DNA from: an uncultured Acetatifactor sp. | Lineage (GTDB): Bacteria; Bacillota; Clostridia; Lachnospirales; Lachnospiraceae | Length of the DNA: 17,346 bases | Direction: 5' to 3' | NCBI GenBank assembly: GCA_947644185.1 | Contig: CANRZC010000012.1 | Coordinates: forward strand, 1 to 17,346 | Shown: positions 7,188 to 14,989 of the stretch, piece after piece | Position numbering within the stretch: the first letter of the stretch is position 1 | Layout: the number at the start of each line of letters is the position of its first letter | The notes under the pieces: model-generated | Seen by the model: the letters and a program-made list of their open reading frames with translations, nothing else | Database searches by the model: none | Told to the model about the DNA's origin: nothing | Program-made: the position numbers and the translations under genes

Positions 7188-7640
7188 GTGGACACAGTGC
7201 GCAGACAGGGGATGCAGATTTCAAGTAGATTTACAATGGCAGTACATGTACTTATCTGTATTGAAACATTCAAAAACCATCATAAGGTGACAAGTGATTT
7301 TCTGGCGTCCAGCGTCAATGTAAATCCCGTTGTGATAAGGCGGCTGCTACAGCAGCTGAAGAAGGCAGGTATTGTAAAGGTGGCAAGGGGCAGTGGAGGG
7401 ACGGATATGGCAAGACCCATAGACGAAATTACACTGCTTGCTATTTATAATGCCGTGGAATGTGTGGAGGAAGGAGCATTGTTCCACTTCCACGACAACC
7501 CCAACCAGCTTTGCCCGGTGGGAAGGAACATCCATGCCATTTTGGATCAGAGGCTTGCCCAAATCCAGAGGGCCATGGAACAGCAAATGGAATCCATAAC
7601 CATACAAGATATTATGAAGGATGCGGGAAAGCTTGTATAG
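7188..7640 (+). CDS. Rrf2 family transcriptional regulator (YwnA-like, no Fe-S cysteine triad)
   Basis: About 150 residues with the Rrf2 winged-helix pattern. The ISSRFTMAVHVLICIE helix comes first. The DNA-binding segment VTSDFLASSVNVNPVVIRRL and LQQLKKAGIVKVARGSGG (wing) follows, then the family's ITLLAIYNAVE stretch and a C-terminal dimerisation helix. The three clustered cysteines that hold an iron-sulphur cluster in IscR and NsrR are absent. Only isolated Cys residues occur (in LICIE, VECVE and QLCPVG), so it belongs with cluster-free members such as YwnA. GTG at 7188 is chosen because the GGAAGGGGGAG purine run lies before it; ATG at 7212 (MQISSRF) is the typical family start and remains possible but has a poorly spaced ribosome site. 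The effector is unknown. It could act on its own promoter and on the lipoprotein-kinase operon 88 bases downstream. Confidence 0.85.
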   Translation: MDTVRRQGMQISSRFTMAVHVLICIETFKNHHKVTSDFLASSVNVNPVVIRRLLQQLKKAGIVKVARGSGGTDMARPIDEITLLAIYNAVECVEEGALFHFHDNPNQLCPVGRNIHAILDQRLAQIQRAMEQQMESITIQDIMKDAGKLV

Positions 7641-7661
7641 AGGCTAGATTTGTGCTATGCT
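7633..7661 (+). promoter_or_regulatory. Promoter for the lipoprotein-kinase-AI-2E operon
   Basis: TTGTAT (7633-7638), a 17-base spacer and TATGCT (7656-7661), again with TG one base before the -10 (extended type). It overlaps the last codons of the Rrf2 gene and would start transcription near 7668, leaving a leader of about 60 bases. Read-through from the Rrf2 promoter is also possible because no terminator separates the genes. Confidence 0.5.
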
Positions 7662-7728
7662 AGTTAGAAAGTTAAGGCTTTAGGATGGATGAGGATTATG
7701 GAAAAGGGATAGAGAGGAAGAATGGGAT

Positions 7729-9189
7729 ATGAGAAAAGGAAATAGATTCACGAAAAGTCTGTGTTTGACAGCAGCTCTGACTTTGGGATTGATGGGATGT
7801 GGGAATAAAAGCCCTCTAGATCCTGGGGATCCTGTATCTCTGACTGTATGGCATTATTATAATGGCTCCCAACAGGCAGCATTCGACGAGCTGGTGGAAG
7901 AGTTCAATGATACCGTGGGTCGAGAGAAGGGGATCTATGTACAGGGCTACAGTCAGGGCTCTGTATCTGATTTGGAGACGGCTGTGCGGGATGCCATCAA
8001 TGGAAAGGTGGGAGCGGATGCCATGCCGGACTTATTTTCCTCCTATGCAGATACTGCTTACGAAATAGAGCAGGCAGGTGCATTGGCCAATCTGTCAGAT
8101 TATTTAACGGAAGAAGAGCGGGCGGCCTATGTGGACTCCTATATGGAAGAGGGATGCATTGCTGCCGATGGCTCTCTGCGGATATTCCCCACGGCGAAAT
8201 CTACAGAGATTATGATGCTCAATAAGACAGATTGGGAGCCCTTTGCAGCAGCCACAGGGGTTTCGCTGGAGGAGCTTGAGACCATAGAGGGGGTTGTGGC
8301 TGTAGCGAAGGCATATTATGAATGGACAGATAACCAGACGCCGGACGTGCCAGGGGATGGCAGGGCCTTTTATGGCAGGGATGCAGTGGCCAATTATTTT
8401 ATCATTGGCATGCAGCAGTTGGGAGTAGAAATTTTTCAGGTGGAGAATGGCCAGTTGACCTTAAATATGCCAAAAGAGCAGCTACATCGTCTCTGGGAAA
8501 ACTATTATGTGCCCATGGTAAAAGGATACTTTGGGGCATATGGCTCGTTTCGATCCGATGATGTGAAGACAGGGGAGCTGCTGGCTTACACAGGCTCCAC
8601 CTCGTCAGCCATGTACTTTCCCAGCCAGGTGGAAGCCGAGAATGATAGCTATGCTATTGACTACATTGTCATGCCTGCGCCCATATTCCAGGGGGGACGC
8701 CACTATGCGGTACAGCAGGGGGCTGGCATGGTGGTCAGCAAATCGGACGAGAAGCACGAGTACGCAGCTGTGGAGTTTCTAAAATGGTTCACAGAGGCAG
8801 AGAATAATCTGCGGTTTGGCTGCGTGGCAGGTTATCTGCCAGTGCGCAAGGATGCAGGCAGCGCGGAAAAATTGGATCAGGTAATTGCGCAGCAGGAATT
8901 GGAGGTGGCGCCAAAGACCTACGACTGTCTCACCGCTGTCTTTGGTGAGATGGATGATATGACGCTGTATACGAACAAGAGCTTCCCCAATGGCTCCGCG
9001 GCCAGAAAGGTGCTGGAGTATCATCTGGCAGACAAGGCCGCTGCGGACCGGGAAGCTGTGGTGGCAGCACTGGGACAGGGGATAAGCCTGGAGGAGGCTG
9101 CGGCGGAATATGTGACTGAGGCTGCTTTTGAAGCATGGTATGAGGATTTTTGCCAAGCCCTAGAGATGGCTGCTGGCAATCAGAGGTAA
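7729..9189 (+). CDS. Extracellular solute-binding lipoprotein (ABC family 1 type)
   Basis: A 486-residue secreted lipoprotein. The basic start MRKGNRFTK, a hydrophobic core and the lipobox LMGC (residues 21-24) direct lipid attachment at C24 on the outer face of the cytoplasmic membrane. The mature part begins with VSLTVWHYYNGSQQAAFDEL, a pattern typical of carbohydrate-type family 1 binding proteins, with later motifs ADAMPDLFSSYADTAYEIEQ and AAVEFLKWFTEAENNLRF. Length is normal for the family. GAGGAAG at 7714-7720 lies 8 bases before the ATG. No permease or ATPase gene is near. The next gene begins one base after its stop and encodes a sensor kinase with an extracellular domain, so it likely delivers ligand to that sensor (inference). 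The ligand is unknown; sugars are usual. Confidence 0.88.
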   Translation: MRKGNRFTKSLCLTAALTLGLMGCGNKSPLDPGDPVSLTVWHYYNGSQQAAFDELVEEFNDTVGREKGIYVQGYSQGSVSDLETAVRDAINGKVGADAMPDLFSSYADTAYEIEQAGALANLSDYLTEEERAAYVDSYMEEGCIAADGSLRIFPTAKSTEIMMLNKTDWEPFAAATGVSLEELETIEGVVAVAKAYYEWTDNQTPDVPGDGRAFYGRDAVANYFIIGMQQLGVEIFQVENGQLTLNMPKEQLHRLWENYYVPMVKGYFGAYGSFRSDDVKTGELLAYTGSTSSAMYFPSQVEAENDSYAIDYIVMPAPIFQGGRHYAVQQGAGMVVSKSDEKHEYAAVEFLKWFTEAENNLRFGCVAGYLPVRKDAGSAEKLDQVIAQQELEVAPKTYDCLTAVFGEMDDMTLYTNKSFPNGSAARKVLEYHLADKAAADREAVVAALGQGISLEEAAAEYVTEAAFEAWYEDFCQALEMAAGNQR

Positions 9190-9190
9190 G

Positions 9191-12100
9191 ATGGAAGATA
9201 AAAAACAAAACAGAAAAAAGACCACAATATTCAAAATTTTTCTGGCTCCGCTGATTGCCATCATGCTCATTCAAAGCGTCATTACCATAGGAACCCTGGT
9301 AGTGAAAGGAATTACACGCATGCTGGAGGAATACTCCGTCAGTATGATGAGCCGGTTGGTGGAAAACAGAAAGGTAATTCTGCAGAACGATATGAACCAG
9401 AGGTGGGCTACTATCTATGAGCAGGAAGAGATCATAGAGGGGAGTTTGCGCCAGTTTCTGCAGGACAGGGACATAAGCCTGGAGGAGCTGCTCTCCTCGG
9501 AAGAAGCGAAAAATCAATTGTTGGCCCAGCTCTTTCCAGAATGCTTGGACATTTTGCAGAGCCACTCCACCACGGGTATTTTTCTGATTCTCACTGGAAA
9601 CCAGATCCAGGAGGAGGGGGACTTTGACGGCTTTTTTGTCCGGGATTCGGATCCCAATACCAACCCGGCAAATCGTTCAGATTTGCTTTTGGAGAGGGGC
9701 AGCAAGCTTCTATCCAGGGAGTGGAACATTCCATTGGATACTTCCTGGACTACCCGTTTCCACATGGCAGGACAAGGGAAGTCAGCTGCGGATGACTATT
9801 TCTATGAGCCCTGGATGGCAGGGGCAGCGTATGCCGATGCTGAGACCAAGGATCTGGGGTATTGGTCATTGCCTTTTTTGCTGGAAAAGGAAACCGCAGA
9901 CTCCTATGAAATGATTACATATTCTATTCCCCTTCGGCATGAGGGACAGGTGTACGGTGTAATCGGGGTGGAGATATCCAGCAAGGTCTTGCATAATTAC
10001 TTGCCTGTAGCAGAGCTAAATGAACAGCAGCAATCCGGGTATCTATTGGCGGTCAGGGAGAGTGAGACCCTTTATAGGCCCTTGGTAGGCAAGGGGGTCC
10101 TGTCCAATCTGGTACATTCTGCCAGTGACAGATTTGAATTGACAAAGACCCCCTATGGGAATCTTACACAGGTGCGGGACATCCAGATGGAGAAGCAGCA
10201 TGTGTATGCGGTGGTCTGCCCTTTAAAGCTGTACAGCAATAATGTGCCCTATGAGAATACAGAGTGGATGCTTCTGGGATTGGACACAGAACAGAATCTG
10301 TTTGGAATGAGCCATCAGCTCTATCTCTGGCTCATGGCAGCGATTTTGATCGGATTGATCTTTGGCGTATTCGGTATTTATTTTGTAGTTAGCTATCTGA
10401 CGAAGCCGGTGCAGCATCTGATGCAGTGCATTAGCCGGGGAAGACAGGGACTGCAGGAGTTCAAGCCCTCTAATATTTTGGAGATAGATGCTTTATATGA
10501 TGTGGTGAAGGAGCTGTCGGAGCAGCAGAAGGATGCTGAAAATATTCTGTTGGAGGAAAAAGAGCGCTATAGAGTAGTTTTGGAATCCTCCAAGGATGTT
10601 TTCTTTTCCTATGATACCCAGAACCATATATTGGATATCGTGAATCACAAAGCCATGAGCGGCCAGTGGCAGTGCCAGGATTTCGGGGGCAACTTTGTGG
10701 AGATGAAATATATTCATGAGGCGGACAGAGAGCTGGCCATGGAGGCTTTGGGAAGCAAAGAGGATAAGATATATACGGAATTTCGAATAAAGTGGCCTGA
10801 AAACACAGAGTACCGGTGGGTGGCAATTTCCGGAAATGTAGTCTATGATACAGACGGCCAGCGGCGGAAGCTGGTAGGGAGCATTCGGGACATACAGGAA
10901 CAGAAGGCAAAGGAGGCAGAGCAACGCAGACGAAATTCCATGGATGGTGTCACGGGGCTGTACACCTATAGCGTGGGCATGGAGCAGCTGGAGGTATGCC
11001 GAAAAGCCACACAGGACAGTGGCAACGGCGTCATGGTGGAATTGGTTGTGGGCCAACTGAAAGAGACCAATGAAAAAAATGGAATTGTATTTGGAGACAT
11101 GGTGCTGGAGGGATTGGGCGCTTTGCTTCGGAGCTGCTGCCAGACCTATACCACCCTGTCAGGGCAGAACACAGTGGCGCTGCGGTTAGATGGAGACGAG
11201 TTCATCATATGGCTGGAACAGGCTGACAGGAAGCAGGCGGCAAAATGGGCAGAGGAGCTTTTGACACAGGCTGGATCAGACTTTGACAAGGACCGATTTG
11301 ACGTAAATATATGTGTGGGATTGGTCTGTGGCCAGCGGGAGCAGACAGCAGGCAGCTTGATCTGCATGGCAAAGCGGGCTGGTCAGCAGGCACTTTCTGA
11401 CAAGACCGGTGGGTATGTGTTTTACGAGGACATTCCAGAACAGGAGCGGGGGGAGCTGCCGGCCCTGCAAGGGCGCGAGATCAACAGTCTGGACTATGGG
11501 GAGGATGTGGGCTTGGTATCCATAGCCCTGAACCTGTTTGGCAAGGGGGCGAATTTCCCGGCGCAGATGGCTCTGATGCTGCGAAAGATCGGCAGAGTCT
11601 ATGGGGCAGAGGCCTTGCTGGTATCTGTGCTCCGGGAGGACTTCTCGGCAAATTATCTGGAATACCAGTGGCATGAAGATGGCACTGTAGCCAAAGAGAA
11701 TGTGAGAAAGTACAGCCAGGAGGACAGGGCAGATTTCTCCAGCTGGCTGGGGCAGGAAACAGTGAAATGGTTTTCTGCACAGGACAGTGAGCAGGAGATG
11801 CTGCAGTGCTTCCTCAGCGTTACGCCAGGACAATATGGCGTGGCAATTCCTATGTATGACACTGGAAATTACATGGGAAATATCTGTATCCTGGGCATGG
11901 AACACGCACGCTTGGAAAGCCCTGAGGAACGTCAGAACCTGGCGGAGCTGGGCAGAGCCATCCAGAGCCAGATGAACCAACAAATGTACGACATTGCCAG
12001 CAAGGCAAAGTCAGAGTTCCTGTCTCGCATGAGCCATGAGATACGGACTCCTATGAATGGCATAATCGGCATGACAGAGATCGCCTTGCAGCAAAATCAG

Positions 12101-13150
12101 AGCCAGCAGCGAATTATGGATTGCCTGCAGAAGATACAGTCCTCCTCAGGATACCTGCTGGGGCTGATCAATGATATCCTGGATATGTCCAAAATTGAAA
12201 GCGGCAAGATGAAGCTGGAGGTAGGAAACTTTGACATCCATGAAATGCTGGAGACCATAGGGGAATTGATTATGCCCCAAGCAACCGCCAAAGGGATTGA
12301 CTTTGTCCAGGAAATCGGGCTGAACCATGACTGGGTGGTAGCAGACAGAATGCGGATTAGTCAGGTGCTGATTAATTTACTTGGGAATGCTGTAAAATTT
12401 ACGCCATCTGGAGGCAGGGTAACGCTGAGTGTGCAGGAGCAGGAGCCAGAGGAAGAAGGGGTTCTGATTTCTTTCGCAGTGCGTGATACCGGGATAGGCA
12501 TAGCAGAGGAGGATAAGGACAGAGTGTTCCGCTCCTTTGAGCAAGCCACTGACAGAAACCCTGCAAAGCAGCGGGGAACAGGGCTAGGGCTATCCATCAG
12601 CAGACGCCTGATCCAGATGATGGGGAGCAACATTCGGCTGGACAGTCAGTTGGGGGAGGGCAGTACATTTAGCTTCCAGATTCTCCTTGGGCTGGGAGAA
12701 CCGGAAGAGAAGACAACGAGACGAGAGGAGATTTCCTTCGAGGGCTATCATATCCTGGTGGTGGAGGACAATGAGATCAATGCTGAAATTGCCCAGAGCC
12801 TCCTGGAGGAGAAAGGATTTCGAGTGGAGTGCGTCTACAATGGGGCAGAGGCCGTGGAGCGGGTCCGCACAACACCGCCCAATACCTATGATGCCATATT
12901 AATGGATATTATGATGCCAGTGATGGATGGTTTGGAGGCTACCAGAGCTATTCGAAGTATGGAGCGAGAGGACTGCAAGACTGTGCCTATTGTGGCTATG
13001 TCTGCCAATGCGTTCGATGATGACCTGAAAAAGTCCGTGGAGTGTGGCATGAACGGCCACCTGTCCAAGCCGGTGGAGGTGGATAAGCTATATAGTACCT
13101 TGGGTGAGATTATTCATGGCCACAGGGAAGGTCTGCAGAGAATGAGATAG
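9191..13150 (+). CDS. Hybrid sensor histidine kinase with PAS, degenerate GGDEF, GAF and receiver domains
   Basis: A 1319-residue membrane sensor. Membrane helices at about 16-38 and 377-401 enclose an extracellular sensor of about 335 residues, dCache-like by size and by elements such as ITYSIPLRHEGQVYGVIGVE. Inside follow a short linker helix, a PAS-like domain (about 456-570), a GGDEF-type domain (about 580-745) and a GAF-like domain (about 765-930). HisKA carries SHEIRTPMN with phospho-acceptor H949. The ATPase domain has N-box NLLGNAVKF (N1066), DTGIGI at 1099-1104 and GTGLGL at 1129-1134. The C-terminal receiver has D1239 in LMDIMMP and K1293. The GGDEF motif reads RLDGDEF (665-671) and the metal-binding Asp of the first strand is replaced (LVVGQLKETNE), so cyclic di-GMP synthesis is unlikely. 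There is no DNA-binding output. The start overlaps the end of the lipoprotein gene within one base, implying coupled translation. Confidence 0.93.
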   Translation: MEDKKQNRKKTTIFKIFLAPLIAIMLIQSVITIGTLVVKGITRMLEEYSVSMMSRLVENRKVILQNDMNQRWATIYEQEEIIEGSLRQFLQDRDISLEELLSSEEAKNQLLAQLFPECLDILQSHSTTGIFLILTGNQIQEEGDFDGFFVRDSDPNTNPANRSDLLLERGSKLLSREWNIPLDTSWTTRFHMAGQGKSAADDYFYEPWMAGAAYADAETKDLGYWSLPFLLEKETADSYEMITYSIPLRHEGQVYGVIGVEISSKVLHNYLPVAELNEQQQSGYLLAVRESETLYRPLVGKGVLSNLVHSASDRFELTKTPYGNLTQVRDIQMEKQHVYAVVCPLKLYSNNVPYENTEWMLLGLDTEQNLFGMSHQLYLWLMAAILIGLIFGVFGIYFVVSYLTKPVQHLMQCISRGRQGLQEFKPSNILEIDALYDVVKELSEQQKDAENILLEEKERYRVVLESSKDVFFSYDTQNHILDIVNHKAMSGQWQCQDFGGNFVEMKYIHEADRELAMEALGSKEDKIYTEFRIKWPENTEYRWVAISGNVVYDTDGQRRKLVGSIRDIQEQKAKEAEQRRRNSMDGVTGLYTYSVGMEQLEVCRKATQDSGNGVMVELVVGQLKETNEKNGIVFGDMVLEGLGALLRSCCQTYTTLSGQNTVALRLDGDEFIIWLEQADRKQAAKWAEELLTQAGSDFDKDRFDVNICVGLVCGQREQTAGSLICMAKRAGQQALSDKTGGYVFYEDIPEQERGELPALQGREINSLDYGEDVGLVSIALNLFGKGANFPAQMALMLRKIGRVYGAEALLVSVLREDFSANYLEYQWHEDGTVAKENVRKYSQEDRADFSSWLGQETVKWFSAQDSEQEMLQCFLSVTPGQYGVAIPMYDTGNYMGNICILGMEHARLESPEERQNLAELGRAIQSQMNQQMYDIASKAKSEFLSRMSHEIRTPMNGIIGMTEIALQQNQSQQRIMDCLQKIQSSSGYLLGLINDILDMSKIESGKMKLEVGNFDIHEMLETIGELIMPQATAKGIDFVQEIGLNHDWVVADRMRISQVLINLLGNAVKFTPSGGRVTLSVQEQEPEEEGVLISFAVRDTGIGIAEEDKDRVFRSFEQATDRNPAKQRGTGLGLSISRRLIQMMGSNIRLDSQLGEGSTFSFQILLGLGEPEEKTTRREEISFEGYHILVVEDNEINAEIAQSLLEEKGFRVECVYNGAEAVERVRTTPPNTYDAILMDIMMPVMDGLEATRAIRSMEREDCKTVPIVAMSANAFDDDLKKSVECGMNGHLSKPVEVDKLYSTLGEIIHGHREGLQRMR

Positions 13151-13167
13151 AGAGGGAGTACAGACAT

Positions 13168-14400
13168 ATGGAATTTAGTAAAGGGAAAATACGACAGATC
13201 AGACATTTGATGCTATTGGGGGCAGTGCTGGTGCTTGGGCTTATTTATAGTAAGGAAGTGTTCCAGGGAATCGGTTTTTTCTTTGGGATTCTATCGCCAT
13301 TTTTGGTGGGCGGTGCCATGGCGTTTGTACTGAATATCCCCATGAAGGCTTTTGAGGAAAAGGTCTTTGGCCGCTGGAAGGGAAAATATGCGGAAAAAAT
13401 CAAGAGGCCCCTGTGCCTGGTCCTGGCAATCATAGCTTTGGTAGTGGTATTGGCCGTGGTAGTAGGAACCGTGGTGCCCCAGGTGGTGACTACTGCAACA
13501 GAGGTGGGCAAAAAGATTCCGGCTTTTACCGACAGCGTGGTGAAGGAATTAGACCGGCTGATGAAGGATTATCCGGAGGTGATGAAACAGATCGACCAGT
13601 TGGAACTGACAGAGATCAACTGGGACTCTGTACTGAACAGCATCATTGACTTCCTGAAAAATGGCGCAGGTGATGTATTGAATTCCACATTCAGCGTGGC
13701 CAGCGGGATTATATCAGGTGTTGTGAATAGTGTGATCTCCTTTATTTTTGCAATTTATATTCTGGCCCAGAAAGAAAAGCTATCCGATCAAGGGTGCCGG
13801 ATTCTCTCGGCCTATCTGCCTGAGAAGGCAGGGCGAAAGATACGAGAGATTTGTAGTCTTTTGTATAAAAACTTCAGCAGCTTCATCACAGGGCAGTGCC
13901 TGGAAGCAGTGATTTTAGGAACCATGTTTGTAGTGGTCATGACCCTGTTTGGTATGCCCTATACGCTGATGGTGGGTGTGCTAATTGCGTTTACCGCGTT
14001 GATCCCCATTGTGGGTGGCTTTATTGGCTGCAGTGTGGGCGCTTTTCTGATTCTGATTGACAATCCCTTACAGGCGCTATGGTTTGTCATCCTATTCGTG
14101 ATATTGCAGCAGATCGAGGGGAACCTGATATACCCCAGAGTGGTGGGAAATTCCGTAGGTCTGCCTGCTATCTGGGTGCTGGTGGCGGTGAGCTTAGGCG
14201 GCAGTCTCTTTGGGATTACAGGCATGCTGTTCTTTATCCCTCTGACCTCCTCCGGCTATGCTTTGCTTCGGGAGAGTGTGAATGAGCGGAATGCCAGAAA
14301 GCGGGCGCCCCAGGCACAGAGAAAGGAGCCTCTGCCACAAAAGGAGGAGCCAAAGCAACCTGACAAGGGCGGGAAAAGGGCATCAAAGCCCCATAGCTGA
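13168..14400 (+). CDS. AI-2E family membrane transporter
   Basis: A 410-residue multi-helix membrane protein of the AI-2E (formerly UPF0118) family. The N-terminal pair of helices (about 12-56, LLGAVLVLGLIY and GILSPFLVGGAMAFVLNIPM) is followed by helix 3 (81-103). A long polar segment (about 105-170) containing TEVGKKIPAFTDSVVKELDR follows. The C-terminal membrane half has the family stretches FITGQCLEAVILGTMF, TALIPIVGGFIG and EGNLIYPRVVGNSVGLPAIW. Family members include the E. coli AI-2 exporter TqsA, but Gram-positive members have also been linked to sodium/proton exchange, so the substrate is open. The last 40 residues are a basic Pro/Lys/Gln-rich cytoplasmic tail without a known motif. 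GAGGGAG at 13152-13158 lies 9 bases before the ATG; the gap to the kinase stop is 17 bases, so it belongs to the same operon. Confidence 0.88.
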   Translation: MEFSKGKIRQIRHLMLLGAVLVLGLIYSKEVFQGIGFFFGILSPFLVGGAMAFVLNIPMKAFEEKVFGRWKGKYAEKIKRPLCLVLAIIALVVVLAVVVGTVVPQVVTTATEVGKKIPAFTDSVVKELDRLMKDYPEVMKQIDQLELTEINWDSVLNSIIDFLKNGAGDVLNSTFSVASGIISGVVNSVISFIFAIYILAQKEKLSDQGCRILSAYLPEKAGRKIREICSLLYKNFSSFITGQCLEAVILGTMFVVVMTLFGMPYTLMVGVLIAFTALIPIVGGFIGCSVGAFLILIDNPLQALWFVILFVILQQIEGNLIYPRVVGNSVGLPAIWVLVAVSLGGSLFGITGMLFFIPLTSSGYALLRESVNERNARKRAPQAQRKEPLPQKEEPKQPDKGGKRASKPHS

Positions 14401-14415
14401 GAGGAAATCCAAGAT

Positions 14416-14482
14416 AAAACATCCTGAACCTGGGATGGCAGGTCTGTATTTGCCAGGCCTGTCATGAGATTCAGGATGTTTT
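14416..14482. terminator. Bidirectional intrinsic terminator between convergent operons
   Basis: AAAACATCCTGAA (14416-14428) pairs perfectly with TTCAGGATGTTTT (14470-14482), a 13-bp outer stem. Inside, ATGGCAGG (14434-14441) pairs with CCTGTCAT (14458-14465) with one G-T wobble, making a long interrupted hairpin. The plus strand ends in GTTTTTGGG and the minus strand in a T run as well, so it can end both the AI-2E transporter transcript and the minus-strand operon that stops at 14508. Confidence 0.82.
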
Positions 14483-14507
14483 TGGGTTTGCAGCGGTCTG
14501 CCCAGTG

Positions 14508-14963
14508 TCAGAATAGATTGCGCCCCAGTAGATTTGCCATGTTTTGGTAGGCTGTCCAAGTGTTAGAGCCTGCCAGCGGGTAGTTCAGCGCACTTTGGGT
14601 ATATAAATTTCGGGACATCATCTGGAGCAGCAGTTGCTCAGTGGCATGACATTTATCGCAGCAGATATTGCTGCTATCTGCCAGAGATTTGGAGGATGCA
14701 TTTTCAGCAGAAGACTGTTCTGTCTGGGATGCAGTTTCCTTCTGTGGGGCAGTATGAGCTGTGTGGGCAGTGCTTGCCTGGGCAGCTTGCGTGTGCTGGG
14801 TCTGGCTTTCCTGGGCTGCCCTGACAGCTTGTGCAGTTGCCTGCTGCATGAGCTTGGAAAAGCTGCAGGCGTTGGCATAATTGCTGATTTTTGCCCCTTG
14901 GAAGCCTCCTAGGCGGTCATAATAGGCGTTTACTTCTTTGATACTGGAATTGTTAAAATACAT
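14508..14963 (-). CDS. Hypothetical protein, 151 aa, with Ala/Thr/Gln/His-rich linker and CCxxC motif
   Basis: I do not recognise this protein. It has no signal peptide or membrane helix. Residues 1-50 form a predicted helical head (VNAYYDRLGGFQGAKISNYA). Residues 50-95 are a low-complexity linker rich in Ala, Thr, Gln, Ser and His (repeats of the AHTAHTA type). Residues 98-151 form a compact tail with CCDKC (C101, C102, C105), then TEQLLLQMMSRNL and NTWTAYQNMANLLGRNLF. The cysteine triplet could bind a metal or form disulphides. AAAGGAGA precedes the ATG at 14963 by about 6 bases. It begins 26 bases after the sensor-kinase stop on the same strand, so it is probably the third gene of the LytTR operon and may be a target or accessory protein of that pathway (inference). 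Confidence 0.7.
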   Translation of the reverse strand: MYFNNSSIKEVNAYYDRLGGFQGAKISNYANACSFSKLMQQATAQAVRAAQESQTQHTQAAQASTAHTAHTAPQKETASQTEQSSAENASSKSLADSSNICCDKCHATEQLLLQMMSRNLYTQSALNYPLAGSNTWTAYQNMANLLGRNLF

Positions 14964-14989
14964 AGAATCTCCTTTCCATTTTCTTTTGC

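Noticed and set aside
7729..9189. Binding protein of a local ABC importer
   Set aside because: No permease or ATPase gene lies in the window; the neighbours are a sensor kinase and an AI-2E protein.
10931..11430. Active diguanylate cyclase
   Set aside because: The first-strand metal-binding Asp is missing and the motif is DGDEF, so activity is not supported.
11276..11983. Long minus-strand open frame inside the hybrid kinase gene
   Set aside because: It is antisense to intact, motif-bearing kinase coding sequence, is rich in His, Pro and Cys as expected of a shadow frame, and has no ribosome site.
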